Part shown: positions 1 to 6,902 of the stretch, one piece after another
Numbering within the stretch: the first letter of the stretch is position 1
Layout: each line of letters begins with the position of its first letter
Source: Alistipes sp.
GTDB taxonomy: Bacteria > Bacteroidota > Bacteroidia > Bacteroidales > Rikenellaceae
Length of the DNA stretch: 22,750 bases
Reading direction: 5' to 3'
Assembly (NCBI GenBank): GCA_017646785.1
Contig: JAGCLX010000062.1
Coordinates: 1-22,750 of the forward strand
The notes under the pieces: generated by a model
The model's database searches: none
Told to the model about the DNA's origin: nothing
What the model saw: only the letters and a program-made list of their open reading frames with translations
Program-made: the position numbers and the translations under genes

Positions 1-790
<790 letters not shown>

Positions 791-829
791 TTAATAGATA
801 ATAATTTTCGTTATCGTGATTTGTAATCA

Positions 830-861
830 CAAAGTTAAATACTTTTGGCTTAACAAACAAA
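830..861 (-). promoter_or_regulatory. Bacteroidota-type promoter of gap
   Basis: On the minus strand there is TTTG (858-861), a 20-base spacer, then TAACTTTG (830-837). This matches the Bacteroidota sigma-ABfr consensus of TTTG, about 19-20 bases, TAnnTTTG. Transcription should begin near 823, giving a leader of about 50 bases before the gap ATG. Confidence 0.8.
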
Positions 862-924
862 GAAAAAAGGAAATATTATTGATACAAATTTATCGTTTTT
901 TCTCATGTTTGCACCCGAGACCCT

Positions 925-1680
925 CTATCGCGCAACACTTTTAGCACGTTTTGCCATAGCCGAGGCGAACACAAAATCGTTCAACTCGGGGTTCTCTGAC
1001 AGCAGGATATCGTCCTTTGTGCCCTCCCACCACTTCTTACCTTCGTGGATATATACAATCTTTTCGCCAATCTCCATCACCGAGTTCATATCATGAGTAT
1101 TAATTATCGTTGTGATGTTAAACTCCTTGGTGATATCCTGGATAAGGTTGTCGATAACCACAGAGGTCTGTGGGTCGAGGCCCGAGTTGGGCTCATCGCA
1201 GAAGAGGTAGCGTGGGTTGAGAACGATAGCTCGAGCAATAGCCACACGCTTAACCATACCACCACTAAGCTCCGAGGGATATAGGTGGTCGGCACCCATA
1301 AGGCGTACACGCTCCAAGCAGAAGGTGACACGGTCACGCTTCTCGCCCTCCGACATCGTGGTGAAGAGGTCAAGAGGTAGACGCACGTTCTCTCGCACTG
1401 TAGAGGAGTCCAAGAGCGCGCCTCCCTGGAAGATCATGCCCACATCTTTACGTACCTCCTTGCGCTCCTTGAAGTTGAGGTCTGTGTAGCAGATGTCATC
1501 GTAGAATATCTTACCCTCATCCACGTCGTGGAGTCCCACGAGTGACTTGAGGAGCACCGTCTTACCCGAGCCACTACGGCCGATTATAAGGTTTGTCTTG
1601 CCAGTCTCGAACTCAACGGTGATATCGTTGAGCACCATGCGGCCCTCGAAGGCCTTAGATATGTGATCTGCTCGTATCAT
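925..1680 (-). CDS. MlaF-like ABC transporter ATP-binding protein
   Basis: Cytoplasmic ATPase of an Mla-type ABC transporter that moves phospholipids between the inner membrane and the periplasmic or outer-membrane side. The 251-residue product has a Walker A motif GRSGSGKT (residues 34-41), Q-loop in IFQGGAL (about 84-90), ABC signature LSGGMVKR (138-145), Walker B YLFCDEP (158-164) and H-loop His196. The signature with Met after GG resembles MlaF/Mkl ATPases rather than generic importers. Its ATG overlaps the TGA of the permease gene by four bases (ATGA), indicating translational coupling. No MCE-domain (MlaD) gene follows; the next gene is gap with its own promoter. The symbol is withheld because Bacteroidota homologues are named inconsistently. 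Confidence 0.92.
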   Translation of the reverse strand: MIRADHISKAFEGRMVLNDITVEFETGKTNLIIGRSGSGKTVLLKSLVGLHDVDEGKIFYDDICYTDLNFKERKEVRKDVGMIFQGGALLDSSTVRENVRLPLDLFTTMSEGEKRDRVTFCLERVRLMGADHLYPSELSGGMVKRVAIARAIVLNPRYLFCDEPNSGLDPQTSVVIDNLIQDITKEFNITTIINTHDMNSVMEIGEKIVYIHEGKKWWEGTKDDILLSENPELNDFVFASAMAKRAKSVAR

Positions 1681-2420
1681 GCGCGCATAATTTGTGTTAG
1701 GATAAGGTTGAAAATCATGATGGCCACCGAGCTTGATACCACAGCACGTGTCGACGCCCTACCGACCTCAAGCGAATTACCCTTGGCATAGTAACCACAA
1801 TATGCCGATATTGAGGTTATGATAAAGGCGAACACCGCACCCTTAACAAGTGCATATGTTATCGCATAGGGCTCGAAGTAGTAGAAGAGTCCCTGAATGA
1901 AGTCGCCAGGGAGCATAATGCCCGTAAGCACAGCCAAGGCATAACCACCAATGATACCCACAACGATACTAAAGAGCGTGAGCAATGGGAAGAAGAGTAC
2001 GGTTGCCACAATCTTGGGGAGGATGAGATACGACGCCGAGTTAACACCCATAATCTCCAGGGCGTCAATCTGCTCCGTGATGCGCATTGTACCAATCTCT
2101 GATGCGATGTTAGAGCCAATCTTACCCGACAAGATGAGGGCCAACACCGTAGATGAGAATTCCAACACCATCACCTCGCGCGTAGCGTAGCCAATCATGA
2201 ACTGAGGGATGAATGGCGACTCGAGGGTAATAGCCATCTGCAGCGCCATAACAGCACCGATAAATGTCGATATGATTGCCGTTAGCGATATGGAGTTGAA
2301 GCCCAACGCCTCAATCTCGAAAGCGACACGGCGCAGGTAGATACGCATCTTTTCAGGACGCGAGAACACCTTGCCAAGGAGTAGGACGTAGCGTCCTATG
2401 CTCTCTAATAGTTTTATCAT
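1677..2420 (-). CDS. MlaE-like ABC transporter permease
   Basis: Integral inner-membrane permease of a phospholipid (Mla-type) ABC transporter. The 247-residue protein has the MlaE layout. An amphipathic N-terminus (GRYVLLLGKVFSRPEKMRIY) is followed by several long hydrophobic segments around residues 45-65, 95-115, 140-175, 195-215 and 225-245. The conserved stretch around FIGAVMALQMAITLESP is where MlaE proteins have their ...G.v.a.Q...l... motif. RITEQIDALEIMGVNSASYL matches the cytoplasmic coupling loop that contacts the ATPase. It lies 25 bases after the small membrane-protein gene and overlaps the ATPase gene by four bases, so the three form one operon. The family call is firm; the substrate is inferred from the family. 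Confidence 0.93.
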   Translation of the reverse strand: MIKLLESIGRYVLLLGKVFSRPEKMRIYLRRVAFEIEALGFNSISLTAIISTFIGAVMALQMAITLESPFIPQFMIGYATREVMVLEFSSTVLALILSGKIGSNIASEIGTMRITEQIDALEIMGVNSASYLILPKIVATVLFFPLLTLFSIVVGIIGGYALAVLTGIMLPGDFIQGLFYYFEPYAITYALVKGAVFAFIITSISAYCGYYAKGNSLEVGRASTRAVVSSSVAIMIFNLILTQIMRA

Positions 2421-2445
2421 ATTCGTAAAGTCGTTTGTTTACGTA

Positions 2446-2907
2446 TTACTCTATCTCCTCAAAATCGACATACTCACCCTGGCTGCCACTGCTATGCTTT
2501 GATGAGTTGCTTGTTGTTGCATTTGAATACCCCTGCTGCGTAGTCGTCTGGCGAGCATCGGCCTGTCTTTGCATCTCTTTCACAAAGTCCTCAAGGCGCA
2601 TGCCCTGCGCGAAGTTGAAGCCCGAGAAGCCAGCGCCCGCCGCACCTCCGAAACCCGAAGGGCCAGTGCCACTGCCACCCATAGCATCGCGATACTGCTG
2701 CTCGAACTGACTCTGCATCTTACGCATCTTACGTCGGAACGAGATGATGCCTACAACCACCAGCACAAGCATGCCAAGCATAAACCATCTCACCCACTCG
2801 AAGTATATTGGGGGCAGGATGATAAGTGCAAGCATGGCGATTGTAAACACGGGACGTCGCTCGAGCATAGCAAGAAATCCAAAAAGTATAATTTTGAGAT
2901 AATTCAT
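2446..2907 (-). CDS. Small membrane protein, DUF4834-like
   Basis: A 153-residue protein of unknown function. The frame is also open from a TTG at 2913, but the ATG at 2907 (MNYLKIILFGFLAMLERR) is the natural start. Two hydrophobic segments follow, at roughly residues 3-15 and 21-55, so the N-terminus is membrane-embedded. A basic stretch (FRRKMRKMQSQFEQQYRD) follows, then a Gly/Ala/Ser-rich tail ending in GEYVDFEEIE. A short hydrophobic start with a GEYVDFEEI-type acidic end is typical of the DUF4834 family of Bacteroidota; I make that match from memory and with moderate confidence. It is the first gene of the operon with the MlaE- and MlaF-like genes, so it may be an accessory subunit, but the sequence does not prove that. 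Confidence 0.75.
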   Translation of the reverse strand: MNYLKIILFGFLAMLERRPVFTIAMLALIILPPIYFEWVRWFMLGMLVLVVVGIISFRRKMRKMQSQFEQQYRDAMGGSGTGPSGFGGAAGAGFSGFNFAQGMRLEDFVKEMQRQADARQTTTQQGYSNATTSNSSKHSSGSQGEYVDFEEIE

Positions 2908-2974
2908 GTCCAATCGTTAGTTAAAATGCACTCATATAACGCCAATGCGCTTACATTAATTATATTGCATCCGA

Positions 2975-3005
2975 CAAAGTTACAAAATAATCCTCAAATG
3001 CCAAA
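2975..3005 (-). promoter_or_regulatory. Promoter of the DUF4834-like/mlaE/mlaF operon
   Basis: On the minus strand TTTG (3002-3005), a 19-base spacer and TAACTTTG (2975-2982) form a near-ideal Bacteroidota promoter. Transcription should start near 2968, about 60 bases before the ATG at 2907. Confidence 0.8.
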
Positions 3006-3088
3006 CAAAATTCCCATCTTTGGCTATATGTTACGCTTTTAACCCCACGAAGACCAATAGTTTCCGAGGCAAAGTCATATAAACAAGA

Positions 3089-3123
3089 AACCCCTAAAGC
3101 CACCGCAATGGATTTTAGGGGTT
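3089..3123 (-). terminator. Hairpin terminator after the AraC-family gene
   Basis: A perfect 10-bp inverted repeat AACCCCTAAA (3089-3098) / TTTAGGGGTT (3114-3123) with a 15-base loop. It lies 25 bases past the stop codon of the AraC-family gene and on the minus strand is followed by TTCTTGTTT. It separates this gene from the downstream mla operon. Confidence 0.8.
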
Positions 3124-3147
3124 GTGTAGTATTGCGACATCAGCAGA

Positions 3148-4023
3148 CTACTGCTGTGCCTCCTGCTGTTGCTGTGCCTCGCGGAGAGCACGCGCCTCCT
3201 TACGAATTTTGAGCGGTGTCTTCTTGAGATACTTGCGACAGAAGAGCGCGAAGTGACCATGGTTGGTGAAGCTGTACATCTTGATGATGCTCTTCAATGG
3301 CACACTAGTCTCGGTGAGCAAGCGCTCAATCTCCACGATACGCTGCTTCTGCATCCAACTGTATGGAGTGTCGTTAAACTCCTGCTTGAACATATTGTTG
3401 AAGTGCTGGATACTAAAGCCGCAGATGTCGGCAAGCTCCTCAACAGTCTTAACGCGAGGTGCGTTGTTGCGCACAAGCGATGCAAACGACTGGTTACGGT
3501 CGAAGAGGTTGTAGAACGTACGTAGCTGAATCTGAGGAGTATAGAAGAACTTAAAGATAACGAACATCTCCTGTATCTTTGCACTCTGCAAGTGGTTACA
3601 CTTCATCGAGTTCTCGAGGTACAAACGCACAGACTGCAACAGCAAGTTCATGGGCTCATTCATCGCTACCTGCGTGAATTTGTAGTTAATCTTTTTGATT
3701 TTGCCGACAATGCTGTTAAATGGTATCATGTCGCAAGCAGCACCTGCAGCGATAAAGTGTGCACGAATAATCTCTACATCTGTCAATGCAACGATATCGT
3801 AGTGATAAGCGCGGAAGCAGAACACGAAGTGACCCTCACGAACAGTGTAGTCACAGCGCTCCTCTGAGCTGATATCGAAGTTACCTTTAGTGAGGAACAA
3901 CAAGCAATTACTGTCACCACGCTCAATAGCCATCTTTTCACCAGCCTTTAGCGTAATCAACGAGAAGCCAGCCTCGGGTTCGAGAGTGTATGAGTGGCAT
4001 GTTGCCGGGCAATGATTAGACAT
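3148..4023 (-). CDS. AraC-family transcriptional regulator
   Basis: A 291-residue DNA-binding regulator. The C-terminal portion (about residues 190-280) has the two helix-turn-helix units of the AraC family: VEELADICGFSIQHFNNMFK is the first and LKSIIKMYSFTNHGHFALFC the second, with the typical F.r.Yl..tP ending (FCRKYLKKTP). The N-terminal half looks like a cupin-type effector or dimerisation domain (FSLITLKAGEKM, CLLFLTKGNFDI) and contains no recognisable ligand signature. The tail is Gln-rich (EAQQQQEAQQ). The frame is open to a TTG at 4062, but the promoter -7 element at 4066-4073 puts the transcript start close to 4060, so the ATG at 4023 is the sensible start. A 12-base motif upstream (4121-4132) recurs near 6841. 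Targets are unknown. Confidence 0.9.
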   Translation of the reverse strand: MSNHCPATCHSYTLEPEAGFSLITLKAGEKMAIERGDSNCLLFLTKGNFDISSEERCDYTVREGHFVFCFRAYHYDIVALTDVEIIRAHFIAAGAACDMIPFNSIVGKIKKINYKFTQVAMNEPMNLLLQSVRLYLENSMKCNHLQSAKIQEMFVIFKFFYTPQIQLRTFYNLFDRNQSFASLVRNNAPRVKTVEELADICGFSIQHFNNMFKQEFNDTPYSWMQKQRIVEIERLLTETSVPLKSIIKMYSFTNHGHFALFCRKYLKKTPLKIRKEARALREAQQQQEAQQ

Positions 4024-4065
4024 ATATTTACAGTTTAAGGTTATATTATTTCTTCTAAACAATTA

Positions 4066-4095
4066 CAAAAGTAATCAAAAAAAATTAGAATCCAA
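4066..4095 (-). promoter_or_regulatory. Promoter of the AraC-family gene
   Basis: On the minus strand TTG (4093-4095), a 19-base spacer and TACTTTTG (4066-4073), matching TAnnTTTG. It decides the start codon: the leader is about 35 bases to the ATG at 4023, whereas a TTG start at 4062 would sit almost on the transcript start. Confidence 0.75.
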
Positions 4096-4160
4096 GCATT
4101 TTTATTGAGAAATATTAATAAAATGTGCAAATCTATATGTTTTAGGGTCTTTTTCATGTT

Positions 4161-4197
4161 AAAAAAAACACTATTCTAAAACAAAATAGCAGTTTTA
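4161..4197 (-). terminator. Possible weak terminator after the DUF4435 gene
   Basis: On the minus strand a 6-bp stem TAAAAC/GTTTTA (4192-4197 with 4177-4182) is followed, eight bases later, by a run of eight T (4161-4168). The stem is short and AT-rich, so this is a weak call. The rest of 4074-4259 is AT-rich and holds no gene I can support. Confidence 0.3.
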
Positions 4198-4259
4198 CTC
4201 GCACACAAAAATAGCGATAACAGAGGGAGGATTGGCGTTTTGGAGATGGGACACCATAA

Positions 4260-5330
4260 CTATGGTTCGAAGTTGTGGCGCAACATAATCTCTACTGGCT
4301 GCTCGGCTTTTATCTTACCAATCATAACATCGAGATACGTCTGAATATCATCTCGCAAACGCTTATATAGCGGACACGAGGTGTAGTTCTCGTTGTCGAG
4401 AAGCACATCGCGTATTGAGCGTAACGTATTAGTGTAGTTTTGCAACTCATTTTTCAATGCAACGCCCTCAACCTTAGAGCCATGTATCTTAGCCACTGAT
4501 AGTTGGCGCAGTTTGTCACACACGGCGCTCAGCAGAGGCATGGTAACATTATCCATAAGCGTGTGACCATGCATAAACAGGTAACAATTATCGCGCTCCA
4601 CGCCGCGGCTCTTCAACCGAGAGCCAAGCATCTCAACATGTTCGCACATCTCTGGGTTGTCATGCTCAAGGGCCTGACGACGACGCTCCACATTTCGTTG
4701 CAGCCATGCCAGCGTACCCTCGCCATTGTGACGTATATCCACATATCCCAGACGCACCGAAGCACGGAACTCAGCAAGCGTGAAGATACTCTCCGACGAC
4801 AACTGCGCAGAGTGAACATACCACAAAAACAGCGGGTATATAATCTCGGAGTACGCCGCCATAAAGCGCTCGAAATCAAATATGCGCGTATCGTTCTTAG
4901 TCGCCTTGACACAGACATTGCGCAACGACGGAGCATAGCACAAGTAGTTCTCCGTAGCGTACGTATAGGTATGGAACATATTTACCGCACCGAGCACCTC
5001 GCGCGACTGCTCAGTAGCTCCGTTAAACAGGTAGTCGAAGTCGGAGTCCACGCACAGCAACACACGCTCCTTATCCACGCGCTCCAGCATGGATAACAGC
5101 ACCTTCTTACCCTTGGGTAGGTCATCCCTGTTGGGCACCGATATTTCAAAGCGGAGGTAGGGGTTACGGAAGTGATCAAAGATGCCACGCCAAAAGGCGA
5201 CATCCTCATACCCCTCGACATAGACATTCACAAGATACCTATCATCCTCGGGAGGGAGGATTGGCGGGAGTTGCTTAGGGTTGTAAGCCTCAAGGTCGCG
5301 CTTGCGATGATGTCTCTTATTATCTTTCAT
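4260..5330 (-). CDS. DUF4435 (Toprim-like) domain protein
   Basis: A 356-residue protein that I assign to the DUF4435 family, related to Toprim/OLD-type nucleases. Supporting features, in order: the acidic strand motif VNVYVEGYEDVAFW (residues 35-47, with Glu39 and Asp43), the second acidic motif LLCVDSDFDYLF (91-102, with Asp95, Asp97 and Asp99), and YATENYLC (about 124-131), where the family has a conserved E-N-Y. These acidic residues would bind the metal in a Toprim fold. The remainder is helical with no recognised motif. In PARIS anti-phage systems the DUF4435 effector (AriB) works with an ATPase (AriA); no ATPase gene is adjacent here. It is transcribed divergently from the SUI1-like gene. 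A 15-base sequence near its 5' end is repeated just past its stop codon. Function here is unknown. Confidence 0.8.
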   Translation of the reverse strand: MKDNKRHHRKRDLEAYNPKQLPPILPPEDDRYLVNVYVEGYEDVAFWRGIFDHFRNPYLRFEISVPNRDDLPKGKKVLLSMLERVDKERVLLCVDSDFDYLFNGATEQSREVLGAVNMFHTYTYATENYLCYAPSLRNVCVKATKNDTRIFDFERFMAAYSEIIYPLFLWYVHSAQLSSESIFTLAEFRASVRLGYVDIRHNGEGTLAWLQRNVERRRQALEHDNPEMCEHVEMLGSRLKSRGVERDNCYLFMHGHTLMDNVTMPLLSAVCDKLRQLSVAKIHGSKVEGVALKNELQNYTNTLRSIRDVLLDNENYTSCPLYKRLRDDIQTYLDVMIGKIKAEQPVEIMLRHNFEP

Positions 5331-5354
5331 AGCGTAAAATTACAAAATTTTTCC

Positions 5355-5376
5355 TATCTTTGTATACACAAACCTA
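5355..5376. promoter_or_regulatory. Interleaved divergent promoter elements between DUF4435 and SUI1-like genes
   Basis: TATCTTTG on the plus strand (5355-5362) precedes the SUI1-like ATG by 25 bases. On the minus strand TAGGTTTG (5369-5376) precedes the DUF4435 ATG by 38 bases. Both match TAnnTTTG and lie seven bases apart, so the two promoters would compete. Neither has a convincing TTTG at the expected upstream distance. Confidence 0.5.
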
Positions 5377-5387
5377 AATTTATTACT

Positions 5388-5729
5388 ATGGCAAGTGATT
5401 GGAAGGATAGGTTGGGTGTCGTATTTTCGACAAATCCCGACTTTGCATATAACACCACCGAGGATAACGAACCCGAGACCCTCGCCCCAGCAAAGCAGAA
5501 TCTTAAGGTGTGGCTCGATAGGCTCAAGGGTGGTCGCGTAGCTACGGTTGTGCGTGGCTATGTGGGCAGTGCCGACGACCTGACAGAGCTGGGCAAGGAG
5601 CTCAAGAAGAGTTGCGGCGTAGGTGGCACAGCCAAGGATGGCGAGATAATCATCCAGGGAGATCACCGTGACCGCGTGGTAGAGCTACTCACCAAAGCTG
5701 GTTACAAGTGTAAAAAAGCGGGTGGATAA
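5388..5729 (+). CDS. SUI1/eIF1-like translation initiation factor (YciH family)
   Basis: Small cytoplasmic factor of the SUI1/eIF1/YciH family, which in other organisms acts on start-site selection at the small ribosomal subunit. The ATG at 5388 gives MASDWKDRLGVVFSTNPDF and a 113-residue product; the frame is open further upstream, but that portion runs through the promoter and into the divergent gene. The N-terminal third is variable. The C-terminal two thirds carry the SUI1 fold: RLKGGRVATVVRGYVG, then the family hallmark KKSCGVGGTAKDGEIIIQGD, then a final helix VVELLTKAGYKCKKAGG. Length and motif order match bacterial YciH proteins. It has its own -7 element and appears monocistronic. Its bacterial role is poorly understood. 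Confidence 0.9.
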   Translation: MASDWKDRLGVVFSTNPDFAYNTTEDNEPETLAPAKQNLKVWLDRLKGGRVATVVRGYVGSADDLTELGKELKKSCGVGGTAKDGEIIIQGDHRDRVVELLTKAGYKCKKAGG

Positions 5730-5804
5730 CACCTCCATAATTCCTAATCGCGGTATAGCATAAAAATTTATTAGGCATTTTACAATTTATTGTTTTATTT
5801 TCAC

Positions 5805-5812
5805 TACCTTTG
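5805..5812 (+). promoter_or_regulatory. -7 promoter element of the small lipoprotein gene
   Basis: TACCTTTG, a match to TAnnTTTG, 36 bases before the ATG at 5849. I see no good TTTG at the usual distance upstream. Confidence 0.6.
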
Positions 5813-5848
5813 TGTATCAACAATTCACCCCTTTAAACTAATACAACG

Positions 5849-6118
5849 ATGAAAAAGGTTATTTTTATTTTGGCAGCTTGTGCTTTTATGACATCTTGCC
5901 AGTGGTGGCATCAGACAATATCATCTCCTGGAAAGTGTGCAATATGGTACTGCGAGCAGGCAGATAAGGCAGAAGAGGCTGGCGACGAGGAGAAGGCTGA
6001 GGAGCTTGAAGAGGCCTTCCGTGAGTGGATTAACGGCCTTACTGAAGAGGAACAAGATCAGGTTATTGAGGCCCTTGCAGAGTGGCAGATGGCTAAGTGG
6101 AAAGAATCACAACGTTAA
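5849..6118 (+). CDS. Small acidic lipoprotein of unknown function
   Basis: I do not recognise this 89-residue protein. It starts with a lipoprotein signal: two lysines, a hydrophobic stretch (VIFILAACAFM) and a lipobox-like TSC with the modified cysteine at residue 17. The mature part begins QWWHQTISS, has two cysteines five apart (Cys30 and Cys35) that could form a disulphide, and then becomes a highly charged, Glu-rich helix (AEEAGDEEKAEELEEAFREW). A second helix (TEEEQDQVIEALAEWQMAKW) completes a likely helical hairpin. It would sit lipid-anchored in the cell envelope. It has its own -7 element and a strong terminator directly after it, so it is a single-gene unit. A real gene is likely from signal peptide, promoter, terminator and codon use. 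Confidence 0.8.
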   Translation: MKKVIFILAACAFMTSCQWWHQTISSPGKCAIWYCEQADKAEEAGDEEKAEELEEAFREWINGLTEEEQDQVIEALAEWQMAKWKESQR

Positions 6119-6126
6119 AAGAGATT

Positions 6127-6155
6127 AGGGGTTGCTCTACGCAACCTCTTTTTTT
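6127..6155 (+). terminator. Intrinsic terminator of the small lipoprotein gene
   Basis: A 9-bp stem with one G-T wobble, AGGGGTTGC (6127-6135) / GCAACCTCT (6141-6149), loop of five bases, followed directly by a run of T to 6155. It starts nine bases after the stop codon. Confidence 0.9.
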
Positions 6156-6173
6156 CTTATACTAAAATTATCT

Positions 6174-6181
6174 TATATTTG
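6174..6181 (+). promoter_or_regulatory. -7 promoter element of the thioredoxin-like lipoprotein gene
   Basis: TATATTTG matches TAnnTTTG and lies 43 bases before the ATG at 6225. The expected -33 position falls in the T run of the preceding terminator, so no distinct TTTG is seen. Confidence 0.55.
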
Positions 6182-6190
6182 TGGCAGCAC

Positions 6191-6205
6191 AACAAAATAT
6201 AGACT
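6191..6205 (+). repeat. 15-bp direct repeat, left copy (flanks thioredoxin-like gene)
   Basis: AACAAAATATAGACT occurs here, in the leader of the thioredoxin-like gene, and again at 6761-6775, just after its stop codon. A shorter related copy (AATATAGAC) follows at about 6785. Confidence 0.6.
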
Positions 6206-6224
6206 TGTAAACTAAATTAAAATT

Positions 6225-6752
6225 ATGTCTGCACATAAACGCATTATAGAGTATATTTTTTTGATAGCCACAATACTCGCCTTTTGTGCTTGTAACACTA
6301 TCAGTGAGGAGCTACCAACATATGAAGAGACATCCATTATTGCAGTGGGCGATAGCGCTCCCGACTTCACAACGACACTTATTAATGGCAGCGATATAAC
6401 ATTATCTGAGCTACGTGGCCAGGTGGTGCTATTGGTCTTTTTCTCGCACACATGTCCAGATTGCAAAGCCCTTTTTAACGACATGTCTGCAGCGAAAAGT
6501 GACTTTGAAGAGTCTAAAGTGAGGGTTCTGGCTATATCTCGTGGCGGCGAGGAAAATGAAATTAGAGAGTATATCTCATCCAATAATTATTGGTTTGACA
6601 CGGCTGTGGATAGCACTAAAGAGATATACAATATGTATGCTACGATGTATGTACCTCGCACCTACCTCATTAATAGCGAAGGCACTGTTATTCACACAAC
6701 TATAGAGTATTCCGAGAGTCATGTCACTGATATACTGGCAGCTGCAAACTAA
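6225..6752 (+). CDS. Thioredoxin-like (TlpA/AhpC-TSA type) lipoprotein
   Basis: A 175-residue envelope thiol-disulphide protein. The N-terminus carries a hydrophobic signal (IIEYIFLIATILAF) ending in a lipobox-like FCAC with the lipidated cysteine probably at residue 23. The mature part has the TlpA/AhpC-TSA opening VGDSAPDFTTTLINGSDITL, the strand VVLLVFFSHTCPDC with the redox pair Cys77 and Cys80 (CPDC), and the cis-proline loop VPRTYLI (about 143-149). Family members reduce or isomerise disulphides, or deliver reductant for processes such as cytochrome maturation; the partner cannot be read here. It has its own -7 element and is flanked by 15-bp direct repeats. It is short compared with the Bacteroidota TlpA proteins that carry an extra N-terminal domain. 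Confidence 0.9.
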   Translation: MSAHKRIIEYIFLIATILAFCACNTISEELPTYEETSIIAVGDSAPDFTTTLINGSDITLSELRGQVVLLVFFSHTCPDCKALFNDMSAAKSDFEESKVRVLAISRGGEENEIREYISSNNYWFDTAVDSTKEIYNMYATMYVPRTYLINSEGTVIHTTIEYSESHVTDILAAAN

Positions 6753-6760
6753 TTACAGAA

Positions 6761-6775
6761 AACAAAATATAGACT
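6761..6775 (+). repeat. 15-bp direct repeat, right copy
   Basis: Exact second copy of AACAAAATATAGACT (first at 6191-6205), starting eight bases past the stop of the thioredoxin-like gene. A shortened third copy lies at about 6782-6794. Confidence 0.6.
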
Positions 6776-6865
6776 CAATCACACAATATAGACAATCCCA
6801 TAGATGACATAAATATGCAATTTGCAGGATTTTTATCGACAAATGTGCAAATATTCTCGAAAGAT

Positions 6866-6896
6866 TTTGCAGTTTCAATTATTCTTTCTACTTTTG
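6866..6896 (+). promoter_or_regulatory. Strong Bacteroidota-type promoter with no long ORF downstream
   Basis: TTTG (6866-6869), a 19-base spacer and TACTTTTG (6889-6896) match the consensus closely. Transcription should start near 6903 on the plus strand, heading into a stretch with no long reading frame that ends at the hairpin at 6995-7027. Confidence 0.65.
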
Positions 6897-6902
6897 CAAT
6901 GC

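Noticed and set aside
885..892. A second TAAATTTG element on the minus strand upstream of gap
   Set aside because: It matches the -7 consensus, but there is no TTTG at the right distance and it lies in AT-rich sequence; the element at 830-837 is much better supported.
2569..3042. A 157-residue plus-strand frame over the DUF4834-like gene and its upstream region
   Set aside because: It runs antisense through the small membrane-protein gene and its promoter; composition (His, Thr, Arg rich) is not protein-like.
4253..4266. Hairpin ACCATA/TATGGT at the end of the DUF4435 gene
   Set aside because: Six bases with a two-base loop around the stop codon, no T run; too small to call a terminator.
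4503..5096. A 197-residue open frame on the plus strand inside the DUF4435 gene
   Set aside because: Antisense to a gene with recognisable Toprim-type motifs; the translation is low-complexity in character, with no promoter or domain.
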